The notes: generated by a model not told the origin, from the sequence alone. A DNA stretch of 64,000 nt from Thiomonas sp. FB-6 (GCF_000377645.1 NZ_KB898476.1:93561-157560), one strand, 5' to 3'. Positions 26,846-35,430 are shown, counted from the stretch's first letter. Numbers and translations: made by a program.

Positions 26846-28573
26846 ATGCCCTCCTCGTCCGCCTCGTCCGCCTCGTCCGCCTCGTCCGCCCTGCTCGCCC
26901 GCCCTCGCCGCCGCTCCTGCCTCCGCGGGCTCGCCGGCACCGCCACGGGCCCGTTGTGGCTGGCCGCCGCGCTGGCCGCGGCGCACCCTGCGCTGGCGCA
27001 GAGCTCGGCGCCGCGCGCAGCTTTGCAGGTGGAGCCGGCCGACGGCGCGCAAGGCGTGCACAGGCTGGTGCAACCGCGGATTCGCCTGGCCTCGGCGGCG
27101 CAGGCGCGCGAGGCCCTGCATGCGGGGGTGGAACTGCTGGGGCCGCTGGGACTGCCGGTGCCGGGCGTGCTGCGCGTCGAAGGCGCCGAAATCAACTTCG
27201 AACCCGCCATGCCGCTGGCCGGCTGCACGCACTACAGGCTGGCGCCTGGCGGGGCCGGCCCGGCGCAGCCGGAGGTCGGGTTCACCACGGCCTGCAGCCG
27301 CTGGAGCGAACCGGTACAGATCGACGACCGGCGCAGCTCGCGGCGCCCTGACCGCGGCGCGGACGCCGTGCAGGTGGCCGCCAGCGCGGGCGGCGGAGCC
27401 TGGGCCGCCTGGTTCCAGAGCGACGGCCGGCGCAGCGCCATCGAGGCCAGCCGTCTGAGCCCCGACACCGGCGCCTGGCAGGGCCCGCGGCGCATCGACC
27501 TGCGCGCAGGCGCTGGCGCCACGCTGCCGGCGCTGGCCACGCTGGCCGACGGCCGCGTGCTGGCGGCCTGGCTGCAGGACCTGCACGGCCACGCGGCGGT
27601 GTTCGCCCGCGTGCTGGGCGACGACGCGCACGCTCCCGCCCGCCGCCTGGACGACCCGCGGGTGGCCGCCAGCCCCACCGCCGTGCAACTGGCCACCGAC
27701 GCGGCCGGCAATGCGGTCGCTGTGTGGCAGCAGCCCGGGGCGCGGCGTACCGAGGCCTGGGCCGCGCACTGGAGCGCCGCGCAGGGGCGCTGGAGCGCGG
27801 CGAGGCGCCTCGATTCCGCGCCCGCGCCCGACTACGCGCCGGCGGTGGCCGGCGCGGGCGACGACCAGTTCGTGGCGGCCTGGGAGCGCGGAGCGGCTGG
27901 CCGCGAACGCGTCGCGGCCAGCCGCTGGACCGGCCGCGGCTGGTCGGCGCCGCGCCTGCTCAGCGCCCCCGGCGTGCGAGGCCGCCGCGTCGCGCTCGCG
28001 CTGGACGCGCAGGGTGAGTTGGCGGCGGCGTGGATCCAGGGCGACGCCGACGCCCGGCGCGTGGCCCTGCGCCGGCTGGCCCTTCCGGACTGGGACGGCG
28101 CTCCGGCGCGCCTGCTCGGCGGCGCCGGCCTGCAGGGCCCGGCCGTTTCCGCCGCCCTGGGGCTCGACCCCGCCGGCGACGCGGCGGTGGCCTGGGAGCA
28201 GCAGAGTTCCGCCCAGGGCGACTACGTGATCGAAGCCACGCGCTGGATGCGCGGCGCGCCGGCGCCCCAGCCGGGCGAACGCATCGATCCGCCCGGGCAA
28301 CGCAATGCCGGCAACCCGGTGCTGGTCAGCGACCCGGCGGGCAACCTGGTCTGCGCCTGGTACCAGGACACACCGCAGGGCCTGCAAGTGTTCGCCACGC
28401 GCTTCGACGCCTCCAGCCGACGCTGGCAGCCGGCCCTGCTGCTGTCGGACCCGCGCGACACCGTGCAGGCCAGCTTCCCCGCCCTGGCAGTGGACGCGGC
28501 GGGCAGCGTCACCGCGGTCTGGCAGCAGTACAACGGCTGGCGCGACATCGTCATGGCGAGCCGGCTTCCCTGA
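26846..28573 (+). CDS. exported repeat protein (beta-propeller-like), function unknown
   Basis: 575 aa. After a Ser/Ala repeat at the extreme N-terminus there is an R-R-R-rich, then hydrophobic, segment ending A-H-P-A-L-A-Q (about 45-52), a signal peptide. Residues about 55-150 look like an Ig-like or bacterial adhesin-type domain. The rest (about 165-575) holds eight or so repeats. Each contains a D-A-x-G-x-x-x-A-x-W-x-Q or G-x-x-x-A-A-W pattern about 45-60 residues apart, as expected for blades of a propeller. No catalytic motif is seen. Probably periplasmic or secreted. The start codon is uncertain because the first 12 codons lie in a 9-bp tandem repeat. Confidence 0.72.
   Translation: MPSSSASSASSASSALLARPRRRSCLRGLAGTATGPLWLAAALAAAHPALAQSSAPRAALQVEPADGAQGVHRLVQPRIRLASAAQAREALHAGVELLGPLGLPVPGVLRVEGAEINFEPAMPLAGCTHYRLAPGGAGPAQPEVGFTTACSRWSEPVQIDDRRSSRRPDRGADAVQVAASAGGGAWAAWFQSDGRRSAIEASRLSPDTGAWQGPRRIDLRAGAGATLPALATLADGRVLAAWLQDLHGHAAVFARVLGDDAHAPARRLDDPRVAASPTAVQLATDAAGNAVAVWQQPGARRTEAWAAHWSAAQGRWSAARRLDSAPAPDYAPAVAGAGDDQFVAAWERGAAGRERVAASRWTGRGWSAPRLLSAPGVRGRRVALALDAQGELAAAWIQGDADARRVALRRLALPDWDGAPARLLGGAGLQGPAVSAALGLDPAGDAAVAWEQQSSAQGDYVIEATRWMRGAPAPQPGERIDPPGQRNAGNPVLVSDPAGNLVCAWYQDTPQGLQVFATRFDASSRRWQPALLLSDPRDTVQASFPALAVDAAGSVTAVWQQYNGWRDIVMASRLP
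26853..26888 (+). repeat. tandem repeat, CCTCGTCCG x 4
   Basis: Four exact head-to-tail copies of a 9-bp unit at the 5' end of the secreted repeat-protein gene, coding for S-S-A units. Being a multiple of three, copy-number change would keep the frame and only alter the N-terminus before the signal peptide. Confidence 0.9.
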
Positions 28574-28644
28574 GCGCGCGCGGTCGCCGCGCGCCGGGGC
28601 GCCAGGATTGCCAGCGGCAACGCCAGGCTCTAGGCTACGGCCCA

Positions 28645-28678
28645 GCGAAATGACAGTTATTAGCGGGACAGAACACTA
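28645..28678. repeat. IS-end-like dispersed repeat, copy 1
   Basis: The 17 bases 28662-28678 (AGCGGGACAGAACACTA) recur in inverted orientation with one mismatch at 47216-47232. The adjoining GCGAAATGACAG (28645-28656) recurs at 54220-54231. No transposase is present, so these look like left-over ends or target sites of one mobile element family. Confidence 0.5.
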
Positions 28679-28710
28679 GGCCCGACAACACGGAATCCAG
28701 GGAGTCCTTC

Positions 28711-29031
28711 ATGCTGATCGTCACCACCGAGAACGTGCCCGGACACACGGTGCGCGAGGTCAAGGGCCAGGTGTTCGGCGTCACCGTGCGCAGCCGCGGC
28801 CTGGGCGGCAACATGATGGCCGGCCTGCGCACCATCGTCGGCGGCGAGATCCCCGAGTACACCCAGATGCTGGAGGAAGCCCGGCGCCACGCCATCGACC
28901 GCATGGTGGAGAACGCGCTGATGCGCAAGGCCAACGCCATCGTGATGATGCGCTTCGATTCCTCCGAACTCGGCCAGTCGATGAGCGAGATCGTGGCCTA
29001 CGGCACCGCCGTGGTGATCGACCCCGTCTGA
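28711..29031 (+). CDS. ybjQ: YbjQ family (DUF74) protein
   Basis: 106 aa. A small pentamer-forming cytoplasmic protein family of unknown function. Conserved features are present throughout: T-T-E-N-V-P-G-H near the start, G-x-V-F-G-V-T-V-R-S-R, E-I-P-E-Y-T-x-M-L-E-E-A-R-x-x-A-I-x-R-M, A-N-A-I-V-M-M-R-F-D-S-S-E and a final Y-G-T-A-V-V-I. Length is standard. It is followed after 22 bp by a small membrane protein, forming a likely two-gene unit. Confidence 0.92.
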   Translation: MLIVTTENVPGHTVREVKGQVFGVTVRSRGLGGNMMAGLRTIVGGEIPEYTQMLEEARRHAIDRMVENALMRKANAIVMMRFDSSELGQSMSEIVAYGTAVVIDPV

Positions 29032-29053
29032 GGCCGAGCGAGGGCTGCTTCCC

Positions 29054-29350
29054 ATGTTGCGCATGTTCGTGCTGTTGCTGGGCGCGGCGCTCAGCGTCGG
29101 CGGCGTGCTGGAACTGCTCGTGCACGGCCCGCGCGGCGCCGGTCTGCAGGCGCTGGTGCTGGGCCTGCTGCTGCTGGCGGGCACCCTGTTCGAGCGCCTG
29201 CGCTACGGCGAATCCGACGCGCCGCCCACCGGGCCGGACTGGGAGCGCACCGACGAAACCTTCGTCGACCCCGGCAGCGGACGCCCGATGGCCGTCTACC
29301 AGAACCGCAGCACCGGCAAGCGCCGCTACGTGCCGATCGGGCGCGCCTGA
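29054..29350 (+). CDS. small membrane protein next to YbjQ
   Basis: 98 aa. Two N-terminal hydrophobic helices (about 3-20 and 30-46) are followed by a soluble tail containing [21 protein letters not shown] and T-G-x-R-x-Y. This is a recurring small uncharacterised family. Its tight spacing to ybjQ (22 bp) suggests co-expression. No catalytic motif; function unknown. Confidence 0.75.
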   Translation: MLRMFVLLLGAALSVGGVLELLVHGPRGAGLQALVLGLLLLAGTLFERLRYGESDAPPTGPDWERTDETFVDPGSGRPMAVYQNRSTGKRRYVPIGRA

Positions 29351-29394
29351 GGCGCGCCGTCACCGATTTCCCCAACCAGGTTCCTCCGCATTCG

Positions 29395-30042
29395 ATGAGC
29401 AGCTTTCCCGAAGACATCTACACCGAACCCGCGAATCTCGATTTCGACACCCTGCGCTGCCTCGGCCCGCTGGCGCCGATGGCCGGCATCTGGGAAGGCC
29501 CGCGCGGCCTGGACGTCAAGCCCAAGGCCGACGGCCCCCGCAAGCAGGCCTTCATCGAGCGCATCGAACTGCAGCCCATCGACCCGCAGACCAACGGCCC
29601 CCAGTTGTTCTACGGCCTGCGCTATCACACCCACATCGTCAAGCCGGGCCAGGTCAAGACCTACCACGACCAGGTGGGCTACTGGCTGTGGGAGCCGGCC
29701 ACCGGCACGCTGATCCAGACCCTGGCGATTCCGCGCGGGCAGATCGCCATGGCGGTGGGCCACGCGGCGCCCGACGCCACCGAGTTCGAACTGGCGGCGC
29801 GCCTGGGCGATGCCCACGCCAACATCAGTTCGAACCCGTTCCTGGACCACGCCTTCCGCACCATCGAGTAGCGCATCCGGGTCAGCATCCACGCCGATGG
29901 CACCTGGAGCTACGACGAGGACACGGTGATGATGATCCGCGGCCAGAGCGAGCCCTTCCACCACACCGACCGCAACCTGCTCAGCCGCGTGCAGGCACCG
30001 ACGCCCAACCCGATGGCGGCGGCCGCGCAGCCGGCCGCCTGA
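29395..30042 (+). pseudogene. nitrobindin-like heme-binding beta-barrel protein, interrupted by one in-frame amber codon
   Basis: The frame reads 158 residues, meets TAG at 29869-29871, then continues in the same frame for 56 more codons to TGA at 30042. Both parts belong to one FABP-like/nitrobindin (DUF1794) protein. The first has G-I-W-E-G-P-R-G and repeated barrel strands. The second has [19 protein letters not shown] and P-F-H-H-T-D-R-N, whose His is the expected heme ligand. At the stop position relatives carry Tyr (H-A-F-R-T-x-E-Y-R-I), so one change TAC to TAG explains it. No frameshift or other decay is visible, so the mutation is recent, or the stop is read through, or it is a sequencing error. 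Without readthrough the product lacks its heme ligand. Confidence 0.85.
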
Positions 30043-30058
30043 GCCGGCGGCCCGCCCC

Positions 30059-31567
30059 ATGTTCGCCGAATACGCCGCGCTCGACGCCACGGCCCTGGCC
30101 GCGCTGATCGCGCGGCGCGAGGTGGCCAGCGTGGAGGTGCTGCAAGCCGCGCTGGCCCGGCTGGACGCGATCAATCCGCGCATCCGCGCCGTCGTGTCCG
30201 ACTGGCGCGACAGCGCGCTGGAGCAGGCGCGCGCCTTCGACGCGCTGCCGCCCGCCGCGCCCGAGCGCGCCCGGCCTTTCGCCGGCGTGCCGCTGCTGCT
30301 CAAGGACCTGGGGCAGGACCTGCGCGGGCGCCCCTCCACCTGGGGCAGCCGGGCCCGCGCCGGGGTGCTCGCGCGCGACACCTCGGGGGTCGTGGCGCGC
30401 TGGCAGGCGGCGGGCCTGCTGCCCTTCGGCAAGACCAACCTGCCGGAGTTCGCGCTCAAGGCGGTGACCGAACCGGCGCTGTTCGGCCCCTGCCGCAATC
30501 CCTGGGACCTCGAACGTACACCGGGCGGGTCCTCGGGAGGAGCCGCCGCCGCGGTGGCGGCCGGGATCGTGCCGGTGGCCGGGGCCTCCGACGGAGGCGG
30601 CTCCATCCGCATTCCCGCCGCCTACTGCGGGCTGTTCGGCCTGCGCCCCTCGCGCGGGCGCGTCAGCGAAGGCCCCGAGGCCGACGAATTCTGGGACGGC
30701 GCCAGCGCCACCCACGTGCTCACGCGCAGCGTGCGCGACAGCGCCGCGCTGCTGGATGCCGTGCTGGGCTCCACGCCGGGCGACCCCTTCACGGTGGCGC
30801 CTCCGGCGCGTGCCTACGCGTTCGACGCCCTCGCCGCCCCGCCGCGCCTGCGCATCGGCTTCAGCGTGGAGTCTCCGCTGGGCACCGAGGTGCACCCGGA
30901 GCACGCGGCCGCGGTGCTGCGCACGGTGGAGCTGCTGCGCGAGCTGGGCCACGCGGCCGAGCCGGCTGCGCCAGCCATCGACGGCGAGCAGCTGGCGCAA
31001 AGCTACCTCGGCATCTACTACGGCCACGTGGCGGCCGACCTGCGTCAATGCAAGCGGGAGTTCGGCGCGCGCGAGCGGGATTTCGAGCCGGACACGCGCG
31101 CCCTGGCGGCCATCGGCGAAAGCCTGGCGGCGCCGGCCTTCGTCGAACTGCGCCGGCGCTGGAACGGCTTCGCGCGCGCGCTGGCGGCCTTCCATGCACG
31201 CCATGACCTGTACCTCACTCCCACCACGGCCCAGCCCGCCGCGCGCATCGGCGAACTCGACGCTCCCGCATGGCAGCGCGCGGCGCTGCGCGCGCTGCTC
31301 GGGCTGGGGCTGGGCGGCCTGCTGCGCCACAGCGGCACGGTCGAGCAGCTGGCGCGCGCCAACCTCGCGCGCACGCCCTTCACGCAATTGGCCAACCTGA
31401 CCGGCACGCCGGCCATGAGCGTGCCCCTGCACCAGGGGGCTGACGGCCTGCCGGTGGGCGTGCAGTTCATTGCCCCCTGGGGACGCGAGGACCTGCTGTT
31501 CCAGCTGGGCGCGCAGCTGGAGGCGGCGCGCCCATGGGCGCAGCGCCTGCCCGTCGGCACGGCCTGA
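30059..31567 (+). CDS. amidase-signature family enzyme
   Basis: 502 aa. A Ser-cisSer-Lys hydrolase of the amidase signature family, related to GatA and 6-aminohexanoate hydrolase types. Lys82 lies in L-L-L-K-D-L-G, the Ser pair in [11 protein letters not shown] (about 158-159) and nucleophile Ser182 in [24 protein letters not shown] follows. The end [20 protein letters not shown] is typical of stand-alone amidases. The gatCB genes are absent, so a catabolic or detoxifying amidase is more likely than tRNA amidation. It begins 17 bp after the interrupted nitrobindin gene. Confidence 0.92.
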   Translation: MFAEYAALDATALAALIARREVASVEVLQAALARLDAINPRIRAVVSDWRDSALEQARAFDALPPAAPERARPFAGVPLLLKDLGQDLRGRPSTWGSRARAGVLARDTSGVVARWQAAGLLPFGKTNLPEFALKAVTEPALFGPCRNPWDLERTPGGSSGGAAAAVAAGIVPVAGASDGGGSIRIPAAYCGLFGLRPSRGRVSEGPEADEFWDGASATHVLTRSVRDSAALLDAVLGSTPGDPFTVAPPARAYAFDALAAPPRLRIGFSVESPLGTEVHPEHAAAVLRTVELLRELGHAAEPAAPAIDGEQLAQSYLGIYYGHVAADLRQCKREFGARERDFEPDTRALAAIGESLAAPAFVELRRRWNGFARALAAFHARHDLYLTPTTAQPAARIGELDAPAWQRAALRALLGLGLGGLLRHSGTVEQLARANLARTPFTQLANLTGTPAMSVPLHQGADGLPVGVQFIAPWGREDLLFQLGAQLEAARPWAQRLPVGTA

Positions 31568-31752
31568 GGGAAGCTGCGCGAGGAGCAGCCGCCACGCCAG
31601 CTTCCTTGCGGGAGACATATCAGTACATTCTTATTTACTTATTTTTTAGCTGTCCGGGATCGAAACTATGCGTTGGACGCCGCGCGGCGCCCCGGCGCAA
31701 ACTGCTCGCCAGCCTTTCCGCTCCGCAGCCCGGAGTCCCGCACGAACCCCTG

Positions 31753-32550
31753 ATGCCCATGACCCAACGTCGTCAACTCTTCGTCCAGGCCGGCGCGGCC
31801 GCGGCCGCATTCGGCGGCCTGCTCGCCGCCGGCCCGGCCCGTGCCGCCGCCCACGCCTCGGCTTCGCTCGACCTGGCCCAGCCCGGCGCCTCCACCCTGC
31901 AGGCGCTGCACCTCCAGCTCGAGCGCGCAAGGCGCCGGCGTGATTTCAAGACCGTGCCCATGATCCTCACCGATCGCGCCGACTGGGACGACGAGGCCCT
32001 TCGCCTGCTGCGCGCCTATACCGGCGGGCCCAAGCAGGTCTGGGACAACACCGACGTGAAAAGTCCGTGGCTGAACCTGATGCGCAACGCGCTCAACGCC
32101 CAGGTCTGGTCCTGGGGCCATCCGGACTTCCTGGCCGTGTCGGCCACGCACGGCTCGGCCCATCTGGCGCTGTACGACGAGCATGTGTGGGCCAAGTACA
32201 AGCTCGCCGCGCTGATCGGCGCCAAGGCCGGCGGCAACAGCTACCTGGACACTCCGGCCGCCGCCGGGGCCGCGGCCTCGGATTTCGAGAACCCGGTCGG
32301 CGCCTTCTCCCCGGCGGACAACTCGGTCACGGTGCTGCAACGCCGCGGCGTGGTGTTCCTGGCCTGTCACAACGCCATCTGGGAATTCAGCGGGGCGCTG
32401 ATCGCCAAGGGCAACAATCCCGACAAGCTCAGCCACGAGCAGCTCGCCGCCGAGCTGAGCAACCACCTGATCCCGGGCGCCGTGCTCACGCCGGGAGTGG
32501 TCGCCACCATTCCCGAGCTGCAGGCCGCCGGCTACCACTACATCAAGTAG
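31753..32550 (+). CDS. Tat-exported DsrE-like protein
   Basis: 265 aa. The N-terminus M-T-Q-R-R-Q-L-F-V-Q-A-G-A-A-A-A-A-F, ending A-R-A-A-A, is a twin-arginine-type signal. The mature protein has a DsrE/DsrF-like C-terminal half: V-V-F-L-A-C-H-N-A-I, then G-N-N-P-D-K-L, L-I-P-G-A-V-L-T-P-G-V-V-A-T-I-P-E-L-Q-A-A-G-Y-H-Y-I. A Cys (in A-C-H-N) sits at the DsrE-type reactive position. DsrE proteins handle sulfane sulfur or persulfides, usually in the cytoplasm; this one appears periplasmic. It lies beside the sulfite dehydrogenase genes, suggesting a role in periplasmic sulfur handling. An AT-rich patch at 31615-31650 probably holds its promoter. Confidence 0.72.
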   Translation: MPMTQRRQLFVQAGAAAAAFGGLLAAGPARAAAHASASLDLAQPGASTLQALHLQLERARRRRDFKTVPMILTDRADWDDEALRLLRAYTGGPKQVWDNTDVKSPWLNLMRNALNAQVWSWGHPDFLAVSATHGSAHLALYDEHVWAKYKLAALIGAKAGGNSYLDTPAAAGAAASDFENPVGAFSPADNSVTVLQRRGVVFLACHNAIWEFSGALIAKGNNPDKLSHEQLAAELSNHLIPGAVLTPGVVATIPELQAAGYHYIK

Positions 32551-32575
32551 CCCGGTGCGTGCGCGTGGGCGCCCC

Positions 32576-32878
32576 TCAGGGGTGCCAGCCGGACAGCCAT
32601 GCGATGGCCAGCGCGAGCGCGAGCGCCAGCGCCAGGCCGGCCCATCGGCGCACGCGCCTGAGCTCCGCGCGCAGCGCATCGAGCTCGCCCGGCCGGGGCG
32701 GCGCCGCCGCCGGAGCCGGTGCGCCGCCCGGGCCCTGGCCCGGCGCGGGCTCGGAAGCCGCAACGGTGGCACCGGCGGAGGCACCCTGCTGCGCCTCCCG
32801 GCGCCTGCGGATGTCCTCGAGCAGGCCCGGCAACACGTTGTCCACATTGGCCTGCGGTGGCGGCAGCTTGCCCGGCAT
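32576..32878 (-). CDS. small C-terminally membrane-anchored protein
   Basis: 100 aa. Begins M-P-G-K-L-P-P-P-Q-A-N-V-D-N-V-L-P-G-L-L-E-D-I-R-R-R-R, followed by an Ala/Pro/Gly-rich linker and a basic helix. One membrane helix at the end (W-A-G-L-A-L-A-L-A-L-A-L-A-I) finishes with W-L-S-G-W-H-P. No known family. It is third in line after sorA and sorB, 83 bp beyond sorB. Its Shine-Dalgarno GGAGG lies inside the 3' arm of a strong hairpin that also looks like the sorAB terminator, so expression may be conditional on readthrough or refolding. Confidence 0.6.
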   Translation of the reverse strand: MPGKLPPPQANVDNVLPGLLEDIRRRREAQQGASAGATVAASEPAPGQGPGGAPAPAAAPPRPGELDALRAELRRVRRWAGLALALALALAIAWLSGWHP

Positions 32879-32921
32879 GAAAAATCCTCCCCGCGCGCCC
32901 ACGCGGCGCGACGGGGAGGAT
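32879..32921 (-). terminator. terminator-like hairpin that encloses the ribosome-binding site of the next gene
   Basis: On the minus strand, arms ATCCTCCCCG (32921-32912) and CGGGGAGGAT (32893-32884) pair over 10 bp. An inner stem (CGCGCC/GGCGCG, 32910-32905 with 32899-32894) extends it. Four more T follow before the ATG at 32878. It is placed like a rho-independent terminator for sorAB. The 3' arm contains GGAGG, the only Shine-Dalgarno for the small gene. Confidence 0.7.
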
Positions 32922-32961
32922 TGTAGGAAGCTGCGGCGGCAGCCGCGGGCGGACGGTGCCC

Positions 32962-33309
32962 TCAGTGCGCGCCCTTGAGCTGGGCGATGTAATCCGCGAT
33001 CACCTGCACCTGATCCTGCGGGATCGGCGCCTTGAAGGCGTTCTTCATCTTGCCCACCTCGACCAGCCAGGCCGCCTTGCTCAGCGTGGGCTGGGTCTCC
33101 ACCATGCCGTAGGAATGGCACATCAGGCAGTAGGAATTGGCCGCTTTCGCGCCTGCGCTGTCCCCTGGGAACACGCGGGTGCTGACCGGCAGCTCGATGC
33201 TCTTGCGCATCGGCGTGGCATCCGCCGCCGGTGCGGCCTGCGCCGCGGCGCACAGGCCCAGGCCGAGCAGCAGGGCACCCAGCAGGCGCGACGATTGCTT
33301 GTGGTTCAT
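32962..33309 (-). CDS. sorB: sulfite dehydrogenase cytochrome c subunit SorB
   Basis: 115 aa. A periplasmic class I c-type cytochrome that accepts electrons from the molybdenum subunit. A signal peptide runs to about residue 26 (A-A-A-Q-A). A single heme site C-L-M-C-H lies at about 61-65, and the probable axial Met is in V-G-K-M-K-N-A-F. The pattern S-Y-G-M-V-E-T and the ending V-I-A-D-Y-I-A-Q-L-K are those of SorB. It lies 13 bp after sorA, preceded by a GAGGGGAG site; the two form the heterodimeric SorAB enzyme. Confidence 0.85.
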   Translation of the reverse strand: MNHKQSSRLLGALLLGLGLCAAAQAAPAADATPMRKSIELPVSTRVFPGDSAGAKAANSYCLMCHSYGMVETQPTLSKAAWLVEVGKMKNAFKAPIPQDQVQVIADYIAQLKGAH

Positions 33310-33322
33310 GGCTTGGCTCCCC

Positions 33323-34561
33323 TCAGGCGGCGGTGACGGTGACGGACTCGACCACGTTGCGCATGAAGCCGCCCGGGTTCCAGTTGGGCTTCATCGGCTG
33401 CTTCAGCCCGTCCGTGTTCGTGCAGCGCACCATCAGCGTGTGCTCGCCGCGGGGCAGTTGCACCTGCGCCTTCCACTGCCGGAAGCTGTAGCGCCCGTAA
33501 TCGTGCCCCAGCTGCGCCGGGCGCCAGTTGCGGCCGCCGTCGCTGGACACCTGCACCGTGCGCACCCCGGCGTCGCCGCCGAAAGCGATGCCGCGCAGCT
33601 CCACCGCGTGCCCGGCGCGCACCGTGCCCGCGCCGGCCATGTTGGTGAAGAACGACCTCGGCACCATGCGGTTGATGGGCACGAACTTCACGCCCTTCTC
33701 GCCCGGGCTCATGTTGGCGTGGGGCCAGTTGTCCGGGATGGTGTAGGCCGGGTGCATCCAGAAATTGGTGTCCTCGTGGTCCAGCACCCGGATGTGCTGC
33801 AGCGTCTTGGTCCAGTAGGTCGCGTACCAGCCGGGCACCACCAGGCGGAAGGGAAAGCCGTTGAGCAGCGGCAGCGACTGGCCGTTCATCTGCCAGGCGA
33901 TCATCACCTCGCCGTCGCGGGCGTGGTCCACCGACAGCGACTTCTTCAGGTTGGGCGCGTTCGGCACGACCGGGCGGTCGGCCCCTTCGAACTGCACCTG
34001 CACGGCGCCCGCCTTGACGCCGGCGGCGTCCAGCACGTCGCGCAGGCGCACCCCCACCCAGCGCGCGTTGCCCATCGCGCCATTTCCCCATTCGCCGCCC
34101 GGCACGCGCGGCTCGAAGAAGCCGCGGGAATTGCCCGAGCACTGGTTCACCGCGGCCAGCTCCACGTGCTGGAAGCCGTTCATCAGCTCGGCCAGCGTGA
34201 AGCGGACCTGGTTATTCACATGGCCGCTGACCGTCACCGTGTGTGTGGCCGCGTCCACGCTCGTGGGCACGCCCGCCCAGTGCCAGCGCACGTAGAACTG
34301 GTCCACCGGCGTGAAGACTGCCTTGTCGTAGACCGAGAAGGGGGTCTCCAGCAGCGGGGGCCGCGTGCGCTGCAGCACCATCTCCCCCTTGCCGGGGAAG
34401 TCGGTGGTCAGGCGGCGCTCGTCAGGCCCGCCGGGCAACGGCAGCCGGATACTGCCCGCGGCGAAGGCCGCCGGTGCCAGCACGGAGCCGACGCCCAAGG
34501 CGCCCGCCCGCAGGATGTCTCGGCGCGAGGCCGAATCGAAAACCTTGTTCCCTGTGCCCAT
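33323..34561 (-). CDS. sorA: sulfite dehydrogenase molybdopterin subunit SorA
   Basis: About 412 aa. Oxidises sulfite to sulfate in the periplasm. A Tat signal (S-A-S-R-R-D-I-L-R-A-G, then a hydrophobic stretch to A-F-A-A-G) exports the folded Mo enzyme. The molybdenum ligand Cys is in V-N-Q-C-S-G-N-S-R-G (about residue 141). Further conserved elements are R-W-V-G-V-R-L-R-D-V-L, H-D/E-D-T-N-F-W-M-H-P and a C-terminal dimerisation domain with V-Q-V-S-S-D-G-G-R-N-W and Q-W-K. Start: ATG 34561, or the GTG one codon earlier; both follow AAGGAGG. Electrons should go through SorB to cytochrome c and the terminal oxidase. Confidence 0.88.
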   Translation of the reverse strand: MGTGNKVFDSASRRDILRAGALGVGSVLAPAAFAAGSIRLPLPGGPDERRLTTDFPGKGEMVLQRTRPPLLETPFSVYDKAVFTPVDQFYVRWHWAGVPTSVDAATHTVTVSGHVNNQVRFTLAELMNGFQHVELAAVNQCSGNSRGFFEPRVPGGEWGNGAMGNARWVGVRLRDVLDAAGVKAGAVQVQFEGADRPVVPNAPNLKKSLSVDHARDGEVMIAWQMNGQSLPLLNGFPFRLVVPGWYATYWTKTLQHIRVLDHEDTNFWMHPAYTIPDNWPHANMSPGEKGVKFVPINRMVPRSFFTNMAGAGTVRAGHAVELRGIAFGGDAGVRTVQVSSDGGRNWRPAQLGHDYGRYSFRQWKAQVQLPRGEHTLMVRCTNTDGLKQPMKPNWNPGGFMRNVVESVTVTAA

Positions 34562-34765
34562 CACTCCTCTCCTCCTTGGTCAAGCCTGGCTCGGATGTCC
34601 GGCGGATACTCATACGTCCACCTGGATTCGTTGTTGTGGCGGGAGTATCGGAGGGGCGGGTCACATTGATAAACGAATTCTTTCGATTTGAATCAGCGAC
34701 TTCCTTCATGTCCGTTCAAACCCGCAGGCCGCGCGTGGCGCGGCCTGCGTCCCGGCGCGGGCGCC

Positions 34766-35305
34766 CTACCCGCCGAAGAAGCCGGGCAGGATCCTGTGCG
34801 AGGAGCTCGCCGGGTTGTCGGCGAGCAGGTGCGGGTCGGTGGTGACGATGATCAGTCCGGCCATCGGCGTGCCGTAGCCGCCCACCGTGGGACGCTTTTT
34901 CGGCAGGGTCACGCCGCCGGGTTCCTTGGCGAGTTCCGCATGCACCGAACAGTAGTAGTACTTCAGCCCCGGGTGGCGAAAGCGCACGGTGTAGGTGTGC
35001 ACCGGATGCCCCGGCCCCGGCGTGCCGGCGACGGCGCCGTCGAAGCGCTTGCTGCCCGCGCCGGTGGCGGGGGCGTAGCCGACGATGGTGTGGGCGCCCG
35101 TGTCCTGGTCCACGAACACCACGGGCTGGCCCGGGCGCACGGCCACGACATTCTCCAGGAATTCGTTCGCTCCGTTCATGTGCACGTACACCGGCGGCGC
35201 CGGCGCCGCCCAGGCGCAGGCCGCGGCGGACAGGAACAGCGCCGCGGCGCAGGCCGCGCGCAACGGGCCCGGCGCGCGGGCAAGGCAATCGGGAATCTTC
35301 GGCAT
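34766..35305 (-). CDS. exported cupredoxin (plastocyanin-like) protein
   Basis: 179 aa. Signal peptide to about A-C-A-W-A-A-P (33-39), then a blue-copper-type beta-sandwich. The copper ligands appear to be His in D-T-G-A-H-T-I-V, then Cys and His in Y-Y-Y-C-S-V-H-A-E-L. A Met ligand may come from G-T-P-M-A-G. The final strand G-L-I-I-V and a tail to P-G-F-F-G-G complete it. A periplasmic electron carrier or copper-binding protein. It lies upstream of sorA in the same direction across a 200-bp gap, so it has its own promoter but may serve the same electron path. Confidence 0.78.
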   Translation of the reverse strand: MPKIPDCLARAPGPLRAACAAALFLSAAACAWAAPAPPVYVHMNGANEFLENVVAVRPGQPVVFVDQDTGAHTIVGYAPATGAGSKRFDGAVAGTPGPGHPVHTYTVRFRHPGLKYYYCSVHAELAKEPGGVTLPKKRPTVGGYGTPMAGLIIVTTDPHLLADNPASSSHRILPGFFGG

Positions 35306-35430
35306 CGCTTCGCTCCGGCTACGCCAGCATCTGGCGCTCACACCGTAGAAGCCGGCGCGGCGAGCGTCAACGGCGGATCACATCCGCTTACCGCTGCTAC
35401 GAATCCCAGGCATCGGAGCCGTGGAATCCC

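Noticed and set aside
31615..31650. AT-rich island upstream of the DsrE-like gene as a possible regulatory RNA
   Set aside because: Only an AT-rich tract suited to a promoter is visible. No stem-loop or conserved riboswitch pattern could be recognised.
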